Source: Calonectria ilicicola
Lineage: Eukaryota; Ascomycota; Sordariomycetes; Hypocreales; Nectriaceae
Assembly (NCBI GenBank): GCA_020809705.1
Contig: CP085834.1
Location: 124,001-188,000 of the forward strand
Direction: 5' to 3'
DNA length: 64,000 bases
The position numbers and the translations under genes were made by a program. How positions within the stretch are numbered: the stretch's first letter is position 1; each line of letters starts with the position of its first letter. Below, in pieces: positions 1 to 11,580 of this stretch. The notes below the pieces were generated by a model that saw nothing but the letters and a program-made list of their open reading frames with translations, ran no database searches and was not told the DNA's origin.

Positions 1-1452
1 ACCTTAACAATGGCAGCTATGTCCTGCACGCAAATTGGCAGTCGGCCTTTAGCGGTGCCCCAATGGCTTCGTAAGTGCACCTAGGATTTCTCTCCGATTT
101 ATTGCACCAAAGACTGACATATGGCCATCTCTAGCGCCATCATTGGATGCCTAGGTGGAGGATATCTAGCTGACAGATTTGGGCGCAAAGTGATGCTCCA
201 CGTGACTCTCGTCTTGAGCTATGCTGCTATCACACTGGAGTTTGTCTCGACGACCAACGAGCAGTTCTTTGGAGGCAAGTTTATGAATGGATTTGCTACT
301 GGTTGCATTGCCACCGTTTGCGTGAGCTATATCGGCGAGGTTTGTGATATGAATTTCCCTTTCAAAGCAAGACTATTGCTAATTGACTCATAGATTGCTC
401 CTTTGGCTTTTCGAGGTGTTGCCACTTGTTTAGTAGGGTTCTCTTACACATTCGGACCACTCGTCTCGGCATTAATCGTCAAGTACACTGGTACACTTCC
501 AAATAGGTGGGCGTACCGATCTGTCTTTTGTGCACAGTACGGGTTTGCTGCCGTCATAACGCCATTCGTATTTTTCATGCCCGAATCTCCCTGGTGGCTT
601 ATGTCCAAGGGCCGTGAAACAGCTGCTTTGCGAAGCCTCGAATCGCTCGGCTACCGCGGGGACGAAGGCTACGCGAGACTTTCGGTCATCAAGCACACGC
701 TTGAGAAGATCCGCACTGAGACTGAAGGGGTTACGTATCTTGAATGCTTTCGAGCGACCAACTTACGCCGAACCTGCATCAGTATTGCACCAAAGTGTAT
801 GCAAGCCTTTTCTGGCATCACGTTTGCGTCAAGCTATGCTACCTACTATATGCAACTTGCAGGTTACAGTTCCGATAAGAGTTTTACGTTGCAGATTATC
901 CAGCAGATTGTCTCCATGATAGGCAGCATGATGTCATGGTACTGTGTTGACCGTGTCGGTCGACGAAACTTGACATTTTATGGATTGCTCTCGTTGACGG
1001 TTATTTTGTTGGCAATGGGAGGATGCGCTACCGCAGATACGAACCCGAGAGCAATTGAGGCCACGGTTGCTTTTATTCTCTTGTATTGCTGGATGTACAA
1101 CCTCTCAATCGGCGCCGTTGCGTTCACTGTCCTCGCTGAGGTTCCTACATCGCGACTCCGCGCCAAGACGGTCGGCATCGGCCTCGCTGTCGTCAACGGT
1201 TTGAACATGATGTGGAGTTTCGTGCTCCCATATCTCTTCAATCCGGACAAAGCAAACCTTGGCGCCAAAGTTGCTTTCATTTTTGGTGGCTGCAGCGTCT
1301 TGTGCTTGATATACTTGTGGTTCGAGCTTCCCGAGACAGCAGGCCGAACCTATGAGGAGTTGGATGAGATGTTTACGAAGAAGGTCCCGGCGCGAAAGTT
1401 CAAGAACTTTCGTCCCGAAGCGCAGGTTGTAGATGAGAAGGCATTGGAGTAA
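1..1452 (+). CDS. MFS sugar transporter, 5' end outside window
   Basis: Plasma-membrane sugar:proton symporter of the major facilitator superfamily, closest by eye to the fungal alpha-glucoside/maltose permease group. Exons 1..70, 135..339 and 394..1452; both introns (64 and 54 bp) are GT-AG and keep frame, and the first has a CTGAC branch site. Visible signatures are GGYLADRFGRK after the second membrane helix, PESPWWL in the central loop, DRVGRR between helices 8 and 9, and PETAGRTYEELDEMF after the last helix. The start codon and first helix lie left of position 1. It is transcribed in the same direction as the following DUF1593 gene; both could serve carbohydrate use, but no functional link is shown by the sequence. 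The substrate is inferred only from family resemblance. Confidence 0.9.
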
Positions 1453-1968
1453 CTATGTAGCTGGGACATGCAACATTCTGATCAATTGTACCCGTGTTTA
1501 TTTAATTGACTGACCTATGTTCCGTTGTTCGCGTTTAGATCCTTCTCAATACTCTGACTCAGCGGAATTTTGAAGTAGAAATGTGGGGGCGGGATTCTTC
1601 CGCGTTCACTTTACTACCAAGCGTGATTTCTTAGGGCGATGTCGCCTTTGTTCTACGCCCTTTGTGCGGATACTTGGATCCGATCATTTCCGAGGCTCGG
1701 CCTGCCAGTTTGAGCGCTCAAATGATGCTAGCCTAGAATAAGGCTGATTGAATGCTCAGGCCAATGTGACGTAACTAGTTTCCCCGGTAGACCAGGTGAA
1801 TCCTTGTGGGGTTACAACAGCCTGTGGAGCCCCGCGAAGAGATTGCGGTGAATCTCGATGGGGAAAGTCTAAGCCTTCAAGCAACTTGGGCCTTATCGTC
1901 TCAGGCAAATATTACTGGACTGGCCCTCTCATGTTGGTGGCTTCTCATCGCATGCACCGCTGAGAACT
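1453..1968. promoter_or_regulatory. Intergenic region and presumed promoter of the DUF1593 gene
   Basis: No gene is seen. A bZIP-type element TGACGTAA lies at 1767..1774, about 200 bp before the next start codon. Short frames here have no recognisable content. Confidence 0.4.
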
Positions 1969-3469
1969 ATGGCGTCCGTGTCAGATCCGGCTGCAAAATT
2001 GCAGCAGTTCCCAAACAAACCTCGAGTCTTCATTCTTTCTGACGTCTCGAATGAGCCAGATGACGCCGAATCTCTAGTGCGCTATCTGACATATGCAAAT
2101 CAGTTTAATACCGAAGGGCTTGTACCTACAACATCAACATGGCTTCGCGACAAAACATGCCCCGAAGAAATGCACAGAATTGTGGATGGATATGCAGCTG
2201 CGGTAAGGTGTTTGAACGCACATGTCCACCCTGAGCACCAATATCCTCCAGCCGAATACCTGAGAAACCTTATTCGACCAGGAGCTCCTGTAAGTCTATG
2301 TGCATCCGATCGAAATTGGTATTTTAAGTCTGATGTGAATCCTTTAGGTATACGGAATGCAGGCAGTAGGAGAAGGCATTCCTTTGAGTGAGGGTGGAAA
2401 ACTCCTCAAAGAGAGGATCGAAGCATCCAAAGATTTACACGAACCTCTTTGGGTTTTGGTCTGGGGAGGCACTGGTGTACTCGCTCAGGTGCTCGACAAA
2501 ATTCGACGAGAATACGACGCCACAACTGCAAATCTTCTTCAATCAAAAGTCAGAGTGTACGCCATTTCCGACCAAGATGATAGTTCTGCTTGGATACGAA
2601 CGCAGTTTCCAGATTTATTCTATATATCCTCAATTCATGCCTGGAACCAATATGGATTGGCCACTTGGGCTGGCATTTCCGGCGAAGGCCACTATGGCTT
2701 CGACCAAGGCGGACCGGACGGCTCCAAGATTAGCAAAGATTGGGTGAAACAAAATATTCAAATCGGACCTCTGGGTTCTACTTATCCCGATCCAGAATTT
2801 GTTTTTGAGGGAGATACCCCAACCTTTCTTTACCTCATCCAGAATGGGCTTGGATCTCGAGACCACCCATATTATGGTTCATGGGGCGGGCGATACGGCA
2901 AAACAGATCCAAGCGACTACGTCAATCACCACGGTGATGTCGCCGATCGAGTTCGAGGATTGGATGGCAAAATGTACAAATCCAACCAAGCTACAATCTG
3001 GCGCTGGAGAGACGAGTTTCAGAATGACTTTGCAGCTAGGATTCAATGGTCCTTGACGAGCGATTTCTCCAAAGCCAACCATCATCCAGTTGTGGTAGTG
3101 AACGAACATTACGGCCAAGGACTGATTAACATGGAAGTTAAGGCCGGCGAGTCGGTTATTTTAGATGCTTCTAAATCATATGACCCTGATGGAGATCAAC
3201 TGACATTTCGATGGTTTCAATATGAGGAACCCAGCGTCAATGTGTGGAGTGCGCACAAGCTTACGGCCAAAGCCCAGATTATGGGTCTCAATGCCGAGCA
3301 ATCAAAGGTTCAGATCCAAGTTCCGTCTGCTGAAATATCATGTAAGGAGGTACGGGGTTCGAAGTTACTTGATCGAGGCCAAGTCCTTCATATTGTTGTT
3401 GAAGTTAAGGATAATGGGATTCCACAATTGACGACCTACCGCAGGATATTGATTCAATGTGTAAGGTAA
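1969..3469 (+). CDS. DUF1593 (nucleoside-hydrolase-like) protein
   Basis: Exons 1969..2289 and 2348..3469, joined by a 58-bp phase-0 intron (donor GTAAGT), give 480 residues. The N-terminal half has the DUF1593 pattern, which resembles inosine/uridine-preferring nucleoside hydrolases: an Asp-rich strand SDVSNEPDDAESL near residue 25, then WGGTGVLAQVL after the intron. The C-terminal part carries YDPDGDQLTFRWF, typical of the Ig-like domain that ends these proteins. Bacterial relatives were described as cellulose-binding or glycan-associated; no fungal substrate is established. The chosen ATG is the first in frame and gives no clear signal peptide, although many relatives are secreted, so a short upstream exon cannot be excluded. 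Confidence 0.85.
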
Positions 3470-4019
3470 TGAAATTACTTGTTGAATACATAAAGACAAG
3501 TTATGTGTGCTTGAGTCAGCCTAACTTGTCAAATCACTCCATCATAGGGATCTGGTATACGCGACCCATATTTGCATGCTTTGCATTGGCATTTTTCCGC
3601 CGTAGAAAAATCTTAATCAGGTCAATTTTTGGTTTAGCCATAGTTGCTATACTCCTATAGATTTGATAGCTATTCCTGGTACTTCTTTTCTTTTTGTCCA
3701 GGTCAACTTCATTTACTTCTTCGAAACAAAGCACACTAACTAGAAACTGAGTGGATACAATAAAGACCTAATTACATATCCTGTTCAGATGAGAGGTCAT
3801 ATGGAACAAAGGAAATTGGCACTGCCTGAGTCAACTACTGAAAAGACAAACCAATCACCGATCTGGACATCATACATCTGATTATCTAATGCTGATGCGA
3901 CCGACCTTTTTATGAGTGCTCGCTAAATCTTCCGACTCTACACTACCACAAACATCATAATTTAAAGAACGAGGCAATAGGATCATATATGTGATAGAGA
4001 CCCAGCATGTAAGTATGAT
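3470..4019. other. Intergenic, no gene seen
   Basis: AT-rich spacer between the DUF1593 gene and the convergent gene to its right. Frames of 60-70 codons on both strands show no family resemblance. Probably both 3' untranslated regions. Confidence 0.5.
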
Positions 4020-5243
4020 TTATACCGGGCCTCGTCTCGCATCATCCTCTGCCGGACGTTTGCGTTTCTCTGAGCAACTCGTTACCAACATTGTATCTTC
4101 AGATGTTGTCGAATTAGGTGAGGGCTCCAAAAGATCCACATAACCTTCACCACGAAAGCTCAACAAAACCAATGCTAATCTTTGTGCGAATGTTTCCGTC
4201 GGGTGAAATGAAATCTTTTGGTGCTTGACGATGACACAAGTCGTTTGATGAGGGCGATAATGAATCTTCTCCAATCTTTTCAATAGCGTTGACGGGATGT
4301 CGGCTCTATATAAATGGAGGGAATGGTGATCGTCGGGGTGTGACATAAGGACCAATGGCTTTACTCGTTAGTTATTGAAGCATCATGAATGGCTCGATAA
4401 ATTGGGAACACCATGTGAGTCTAGGCATCTAAGTCAATAGACCCACGAAATATTTCCAATTAATTGAGCCAGTGGTGATTATAGCGCTAACCTTAAAAAT
4501 TACTCGCTTTGAAGGCAGTTCCAAAGAACCATGTTCATGATCTTTCAATTCAAGTGTGGAATGTTGTTGCTTTTGAGCGACTGAGATTAAGAGAGTAGTT
4601 ATATGAGGATCCCGTGACCAGCATGGGTAAGAAGTTGTTTCTACTTGCTTGCGAGATCGCGAGTTTCTATTACCGACCGCATGACGAAATCGACTTGATT
4701 CTCTATTTCGGCGCATTGTTATTTGGTAGTAGTCAAGATAGACTAGCCAAGGAGAGAGGTCATGAATATTATCTCTGTAATCCTTTTGTAAGGAGTAAAG
4801 GCGACACTCAAGTTGTTCGATGTTGATATTTTGAAACTGGAATGGAATCGCGTCGCTTAGTGAATCTGTTAGTAGTCGGCATGCCTCGATTAACCACCGT
4901 CGACTTGCTTTTCACGGTTAAAAAGACTTCCAAACGATTTGAAGAGCATTACGAATGCCTTTTGTCTTTCGCTCACACATTTTCCGGTAGCAAGCTCGGC
5001 AGCTAGTTCCGGCAGGTCATTCGAGATGGGAAGAGCTAAGTCTTCCGCGCTGTGATGCTGAATAATTTTGCTGTCGACACTGACAGATGAATGCGGATCC
5101 TCATCGTCATCCTGGAAACGAATACCCAAGGCTTCAAGTTGGATAGGGGTCCAGAAAGACGGGCGTACCAGCAAATTTCTGAACCTCCGATGACGAATAA
5201 GATCAACTATCGATTGGGAGCTTGGGTCGATGACCTCATGCAT
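4020..5243 (-). CDS. Uncharacterised fungal protein, three exons
   Basis: Proposed exons on the minus strand: 5243..4979, 4865..4492 and 4358..4020, giving 325 residues. The middle exon is convincing as coding sequence: it reads openly from SLSDAIPFQFQN through LECRLYSLQKDYRDN and LSPWLVYLDYYQ to CWSRDPHIT, a pattern I associate with a recurrent fungal family of unknown function. The last exon contains LHLYRADIPSTLLKRLE and a basic tail with EKRKRPAEDD. The second intron (133 bp) has a CTAAC branch site and phase-0 ends. The first junction is the weak point: the acceptor at 4866 is good, but several donors are possible and I chose GTGTGA at 4978 because it keeps frame. It lies head to head with the nuclease-like gene at about 5.5 kb. 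No function is claimed. Confidence 0.55.
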
Positions 5244-5497
5244 GACTGTTTATTGGGTGTACAAAGGGAAGACGATTAGATCAGTATGGTGGAGATGGCA
5301 CAGTTGATACGCGTCAAAGTTCGCGCATTACGTAATCATGGTTGGTGCCGGGAATATTATTAGTCCGAGACCTCCGTAGTTTCGGGAGCCGCTGTCCAGG
5401 ACTCTGACAGCTGCGTAACCAACCAGCAATGCAAGAAGATAATTTAAATTTGATGAATCCCACTTCGGAAGAATTAAACAAAAATTGAATTGAAGAC

Positions 5498-6673
5498 TTG
5501 AATGATCTCAATTTGAATGATTTCAGGGCTAAAAGTCCCTATTTCAAGTCTGTGACAAATGTGTCATCCTTCGAGCGGATATTCAAGAACGGGGATGTAA
5601 AACACATCCTAGACATGGACAGCTCCGCAGCTAGCACCTGGTGTCGCGAACACTTGCTCGCTTTGAGAGTTATTTTTCGACCGAAGCAAAATGCTTGCTT
5701 GCCGTCTTTGTCCAAATATCTGTTCAAATACGAAGAAGAATGGAAAAAAGAGTTCTCAGATCATATAACTAGCTTTATAGGTGGCAGAGATCCCAATCAC
5801 AAATATTTGTCCGAGTATCAACTGGTACGTGAGTATGGTGTATCTCTGGGTCAAGTTTGGGCAGCCTTGGCATCGTTTGATTCCGGTGATAGAGACGAGA
5901 ATGACCCCCATCAAGAGTTTATGGATACTTCTCAGCAAGAGAGCTCCAAACGCATTCGATTAACCGTACGCCATGAAGGATTCCTTGACTCCAGCGCAAT
6001 GCAAGTGGAGTCCAGTAGCCCATCCGCTCAACAGAGTTCGCAGTCGTCTTCTATAGGGTACGTCGAGAAAAATTCATGCAGCTGCCTTGAAGATGACACA
6101 GTGCATCTTTTGGGTTGTGTTATTCGCCATGTACTATATTATGCACCACCACAATCGGCCGATTCCTTGTCTCCAGTTGTCGAATATCGCAGCGCGCAAA
6201 GAACGGTATCAACAACTACACCAATTGGGAATTGGAAGGTGTCAGCGATTGATGACGGGGGACTATTGCTTCGAGCAAGTTCCAATCGCAATCTTACAGT
6301 ACTCAGAGAGCAAATTGCTATTGTTGAAGCGAAAAGAGAATTTCAGACCATTGAGGACGGAAGACCAATTATATCAGACAATTGCTTGGCGCAAATGATT
6401 GGAGAAGCATTAGCGATTAGATTGAGCGAGCTGGCGGGTGAAATTGACCAACCGTAATGACCCTATTCATTAATACCGGCGCATGGCTAACTAGCCAATA
6501 GAAACATTTTGATCATCCACGCAACACAAGATTACATATGTTTTCTTGAAATTGAAATCAGCAAGGAATACATCCAGAATCTTGAAACTAATGACTTGAA
6601 GAATTTCATCTATGTGATTCGACACATTGGATTGATTTGCGAACAAGCGAGGGGAGACGAAATGTGGTCTTGA
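5498..6673 (+). CDS. Uncharacterised protein with PD-(D/E)XK nuclease-like C-terminus; 5' end unresolved
   Basis: Coding reads from 5498 to 6453, then a 48-bp intron (GTAATG donor, GCTAAC branch site) and a last exon 6502..6673. The C-terminal half ends with IAIVEAKREF, CLAQMIGEALAIR and, across the intron, IIHATQDYICFLEIEIS. An E-x-K strand followed by a helix rich in small residues and Gln resembles fungal PD-(D/E)XK-type proteins; this is inference from the pattern only. There is no ATG at 5498 (the codon is TTG). The ATG at 5429 is in frame, but a TGA at 5486..5488 separates it from the rest. So either a 5' exon was missed (an acceptor at 5495 would fit) or the gene is broken by a nonsense change. 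The first internal Met is about 40 codons in. Confidence 0.5.
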
Positions 6674-7139
6674 ATCTGTGTAGTCTGATGACTTGGGCTC
6701 AGAAATAACGGCAGTGGAATTTCAAGATATTAGGAATTATTATAATGTTTTCAGCAGATTGTGAAACTCTTAGCGACACTGGAAATATTCAAAGAACAAG
6801 TATGAAAATCTAGGCTATTAGAAATACTTTTGCTATATAATAGCTATCTTTTACACATATTATAATAATTACTTTTTTTATTGAAATGGTTTTTATTAAA
6901 ATTCTTTTTATTAAAATTCCTGTTATTAAATTCTTTTTTAAAGGATATATTTTTTATAAATTCTGAATACAAAGTTACACAAGATATTCTATGGTGGCCA
7001 TGTCTGACCCAGAGCCACGAAACCTTAAAGCCCTCGATAGACTTGAAACCTTCGCATAGTTACATACGAGACAGTTGTATTGCCTGCACCGCCGATCATG
7101 TGAAATAAGGACAAACTAAGAACTAGTTTCTGTCCTTGA
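6674..7139. repeat. AT-rich low-complexity tract
   Basis: Positions about 6820-6985 are almost pure A/T, with the unit TTTTATTAAAATTC repeated imperfectly and overlapping stretches of TTTTTTATAAATTC. No gene is seen. The composition is unlike the flanking genes and fits sequence decayed by C-to-T mutation, as repeat-induced point mutation (RIP) produces. Confidence 0.5.
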
Positions 7140-9364
7140 TTAGAACGATAGCCAAGAAAAATCGGCCAACACGGAATTAAAAAGGATCTCGTCTAAGTAT
7201 GGATCATCAGACCCACTATGTGGACTTCTCCCGGTTATTCCTTGGAAAGCGTTCACCAGAGCTGCTTGCTCAGAACCTTTTTCGGCTGCTGGCTGCAGTA
7301 TTCTTGTTGTTATTTGTAGAGAAGCATTTGCAGTGAGAGATTGCGCTTGTCCATTCTCTAGAATTACGTGATCCATGTGTGTAGATAGTTTGTGATGTGG
7401 GATAAGGAGTTGCCACACCATTTTCTGGAGGGAATTGCACGGTATCACTTTGGCTTCTCGTGTTTCTTTGCTCTATTATCGACTGGAGATTTGCAAGTAT
7501 TTTGTGCTACATTTAGAGTTATTGAATGGTCAAGAAGGTTCATGAGTCTTGAAAAATATGCCTTCTTGGAGATGTGGGGCCAGTATTCCGAAATCTGGCT
7601 TAATGCCCTTTCACATTTGCCGAAATTCTCTTTGACGTTTTCGCAGATCGATTGATCCCTTACAGATTGGAAAAGCCACGGTATCGTGGCAGTTGCAGCA
7701 ATGATTTGTCCTAGCAGTGGGTCAGTTATTGTAAATGATAAGTATTCACATATTTGGAGAAGACAGGCGATCCAGCTAGAGTGGAAAAGAGCTTGATCAA
7801 GAGTTTGTTGCAGGAATGACCGCGGTTGCGAGACTCCCTTGGAGCCTCTTAGTGCAACTAAATGAATGAATGGATTATTAAGAACTGCCTGAGCAGCATG
7901 AGCGGTAATTTGGATAAGGAGTCATGGCGTCCAGTATTCTCGATTACTGGAGAGATCATGGTGGGTACGATCTTGGAAAGAGACCTTTCGAAACAAATGC
8001 TTGTAGAGAATGTTTGTTTCTAGTTCATAAAGCTTCATTGTAAGTTGGTGATGTCTCGAGTTGGAGAAACAAGGGTTTTCTGCCTTTCCGAAACGTATTC
8101 CTTCTAAATATGATAGAATGTCACCCAGACAGAAAAAGTTTGTAGACAGCAAGCATTTATGTCATTATTAGCTCCATTTACCTCGTGTGAGTTGAAAAGA
8201 TCAGGATAATGCCTTCTTCTGCCCATACATGGAGGCGGAGATGGGGGTCTTGGTGGATTTTCAGGGCATTCTGGTGGACTCAAGGTTTGCTGGAGCAGCA
8301 CAAATTGACTAGAGAAAACCTTCTCGAGTATCAAGACACACCAATGACAAAGGGAATATGCATCTTGATCCTTGTTATTGTGGAGGCCCTGGACATCTGA
8401 TATACGCTGCGATCCCAATTTGGCAGCAGTTCCGATTGTCATCCATGCTCTTCCATACTTTTCATCTTAATTTGAACGTTACTGATTAAACTCTATTATC
8501 CCCAAAACGATGGGTGTTACCTTGAATCTCACATAACGCCATGAGGCATAATGATTGAAGGACCTCCAGTTTGGCGATACCGTCCGAGGCCTTCTTCATC
8601 ACGATATTTCGACAAGATGCTGTGTAGAACTCAATAGCTTGTGATTCTTTTCCATCATAAAAGTAATGGCTAGAAAACTTTAGAACAAGTACCAAGAGTC
8701 CCCAACGAAGAAATCGTGGAAAGATTTGTAGCTGTGCAGTCAGTACTGAGACGTCAAAAAGAGTAGCGGTTGGAAGTAAAGCTTTTGTTGGTAGATTTGA
8801 ATGAAGTAATCGAGTGATTCCAGCGGAGGCTCGGCGTTGGAGGGTGAGCTGGAGTTTTTTTTTGGTCAGTCATTCTCGGGTAAACTAATAAGGAGAGTAA
8901 AGTGTCACCATGTTAAAGAAGGCAAGTGATTCTCACTACTGAGAGTGGAAGTCACACTGACATTGGAAAGTCCCGAGTTAGGTGTTTCATCAATAATGTT
9001 GGACGTGATGCACCAATGAATTAAGGACCTATCAAACGAGGTTTAGCAATCCTGTTGGGAGCAAGCCAGACAAGCAAGAGGATAGGTCCTGACTCGGCCG
9101 TGAAAAAGTTTGCCGATGCTTGGGATCCTCCATTGTTGTCTCGCGGGGATTTGGGGGATCGTCTGGTTGGATTAGTGATGATTGGAAGGATGAATGAGCC
9201 AGCCAGCATAAGACGCACTGTTTTACCACCTTGTCCGCATGCTGTGCGCTCTGCTGGCCTCGTCGGAGATAGACACAAGGCTAGTTTAGTCGTTTGCAGA
9301 ATGAGCATATTGGCTTCTCAGCGGAACATTTCGTCTTCTTTTGTCTACAAGCGAAGCAACATCA
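7140..9364 (-). pseudogene. Decayed Zn2Cys6 fungal transcription factor
   Basis: On the minus strand, 9358..9275 encodes a nearly perfect Zn2Cys6 cluster (CFACRQKKTKC, then PICSFCK, then PC). It is broken by an in-frame TAG at 9283..9281, between the fifth and sixth Cys. A TGA also sits at 9364..9362, just before the first Cys, and may mark an exon edge. Frame is open again to about 9032. From about 8850 the fungal-specific transcription factor middle domain is clear: a region starting ESLDYFIQIYQQK, then ESQAIEFYTASCRNI, LEVLQSLCLMALCEIQ and AWMTIGTAAKLG. A one-base frameshift near 8124 separates LQTFSVW from GDILSYLE, and a TGA at 7924..7922 interrupts the same domain. The tail ends near 7140 with DPYLDEILFNSVLADF. 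Several independent lesions argue for a dead gene. Confidence 0.7.
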
Positions 9365-9879
9365 GCCTCCCCAATTTAAAGTCGAGCAGCTTAGCCAAGC
9401 CAACTCACCGACAGCGCTCGCACGAATGTCTCGTCCGAGGCTCGTACGATGACAATAGGTCGCTCATATTGGGACGCATTTTGGACTAGTTCCGGAATTC
9501 TAAGGGTGGAGATTGGACTCGATGACGTCTCATTGTCTGGGGACGGAACCCGCTGAAGCAAGTCAAACGACACAGCGAGTGGGTCGGAGATTCAATTTCC
9601 GTGCCCACATCAGGCACGCACGAGACTGACGTGAGATTCCCTCGGAAAACGCCATCCTCGGCGCCGGGTCATTTGTGCTGACAGTTTTCCGCGGTCAAGC
9701 TAACTTGAGAGTCAAGATGGAGATTATGGAATGGCATTTATTCAATTTGGCAACTGTCGAAAAATATAAATCGTTGTAAGATTAGGGCATAATCTGCACC
9801 CATCTCTCTTAGGCACGACTCAGTCAATACTCTAAATCACCTGGCCAATCACCCCGCACGTGTTGTATGCAAATGAAAA
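9365..9879. promoter_or_regulatory. Promoter region of the D-amino-acid oxidase gene
   Basis: Contains TGACGTGA at 9627..9634, a bZIP-type site about 250 bp before the oxidase start; a TATA-like AAATATAAA at 9762..9770; and CACGTG at 9857..9862, just before the ATG. An open frame on the plus strand (9055..9489) only mirrors the transcription-factor relic. Confidence 0.5.
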
Positions 9880-11181
9880 ATGGCAGAACAGCGAGTCATA
9901 GTTTTAGGGTATGGATCTACCGTCTGGTTTCCCTATTCAAATCCACCGACTAATTGTGACTGGTTTGCAGAGCTGGCGTAGCTGGTCTGACCACCGCACT
10001 GCTCCTTTCTAAGAACACACGCTATGACATTACCGTCATCGCTAAGCACATGCCCGGTGATTATGACATCCAATATGCATCCCCTTGGGCAGGTGCAAAC
10101 TACATGCCGTAGGAATCATCTAATCCTGGCCGACTATCCACTCAATTGACGGTTCCTTAGTGTCTCGGTGGCGGGCACAGATGCTGCTGAATGGGATAAA
10201 AATACCTGGATCGCCCTTCAAGAGCTCGCAGAGAATTGCCCAGATGCCGGGATTCACTTTCAAAGTAGGATTACATCTTCAGTGAGTGATTCGGGCTAAT
10301 TTTCAGTAGAATGCAACATCTTCAATCGAAAGAAGGATATTGGCAGCGCCACTGCGAAGTGGTTTTCAGAACTTCTATCCCCAAACCCTTGGTGGAGGAC
10401 TCTATTCCGTGATGTGAGTACAATCTGAGTATTTGTATTCGTTCGCTTACAATCATCGTAGTATAGGCAAATTCCTAAGCCTGAGCTTTCCCCAGATGTC
10501 GACAACGCGCATTCCTTTACTTCTGTCTGCATCAACACTGCTGTCTATTTGCCTTGGCTAGTCTCCCAGTGTCTCTTGAACAGAGTCACTTTCAAGCGGG
10601 CAGTTGTCTCGCACATTACTGACGCTGCGGCCCCTGGTCTTCATTATAGTGGCCACGCTGCCCACATTGTCATTAACTGTACTGGGCTTGGCGCTAGGGT
10701 CCTGGGCGGTGTAACGGACGAAAGGGTGCATCCAGCAAGAGGCCAGATCGTAATAGTTAGGAATGAAACAGATGAAATGTTTTCTGTTTCTGGCACAGAC
10801 GATGCACCAGATGAAGCCATGTACATTATGGCCCGTGCTGCTGGTGGAGGAACGATTTTAGGTGGATGTTACCAGAGGGACAACTGGGAGTCTCAGCCTG
10901 ATCCGAGCATGGCACTGCGCATTATGAAGCGATGTGTCGATGCCTGCCCGAAGCTTACAAATGGCCGCGGCATTGAGCATTTGGATATTATTAGACATGC
11001 CGTTGGATTGCGACCCGTTCGAGAGGGTGGTGCTCGTATCGACAAGGAAGCGATCGATGGGGTTTGGGTCATCCACAACTATGGCCACGGAGGAGCTGGA
11101 TACCAGTGCTCCTATGGCTGTGCTCAAGCAGCAGTCAAGTTAGTTGAAACCGTCGAAACTCAAAAAGGAGCTCGACTTTAA
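9880..11181 (+). CDS. D-amino-acid oxidase
   Basis: FAD enzyme that oxidises D-amino acids to 2-oxo acids, ammonia and hydrogen peroxide, normally in peroxisomes. Exons 9880..9908, 9971..10108, 10161..10264, 10307..10413 and 10462..11181, all with GT-AG ends, give 365 residues, the usual family length. The N-terminus carries the dinucleotide-binding motif VIVLGAGVAGLTTALLL, followed by YASPWAGANYMP. The C-terminal half has the signature HNYGHGGAGYQ near residue 338 and the conserved Arg-containing segment GLRPVREGG. The last three residues, Ala-Arg-Leu, fit a variant PTS1 peroxisomal signal. All key segments are intact. It faces the amino-acid permease gene tail to tail and lies 4 kb from a PLP enzyme related to fungal alanine racemase, suggesting but not proving a D-amino-acid context. 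Confidence 0.92.
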
Positions 11182-11580
11182 AACTAAGAAGCCAACATAG
11201 CGTAACCCTTTGTTCATTCTTCATAAATTTCCTCCCCTCTCGCCAACGCACAACTTCGCATTAGGTCATCTCACCAACACTGAGTAACATCCTTGGCTGA
11301 CAAATGTTAAGTCGATATATCCTGTAACTTCCTTATGGTAACCTATAGAATGTATTGGATATAGTCTCAACCATAGTTCAGCGTTGGTTCACTGCCAAGG
11401 CATTTTGGAACATAATAACTGAGACACATGCGCGCGAGTCGGATGCATCGGCACACCATTACTAAGTCTACAATCAGAAAGAGAAAGGAAAGAAATTTTC
11501 TTATAACGGCATAGATTTTACGAAATTAAACATTGAATAAATCGAACATGAGGCATTTAAAGTTGCCATGCTTTTAAGTC
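11182..11580. other. Convergent 3' spacer
   Basis: Holds the 3' ends of the oxidase (plus) and permease (minus) genes. No further gene or repeat is seen. Confidence 0.5.

Noticed and set aside
9055..9489. 144-codon frame on the plus strand
   Set aside because: It is the antisense of the Zn2Cys6 relic, whose Cys spacing on the minus strand is far more specific.
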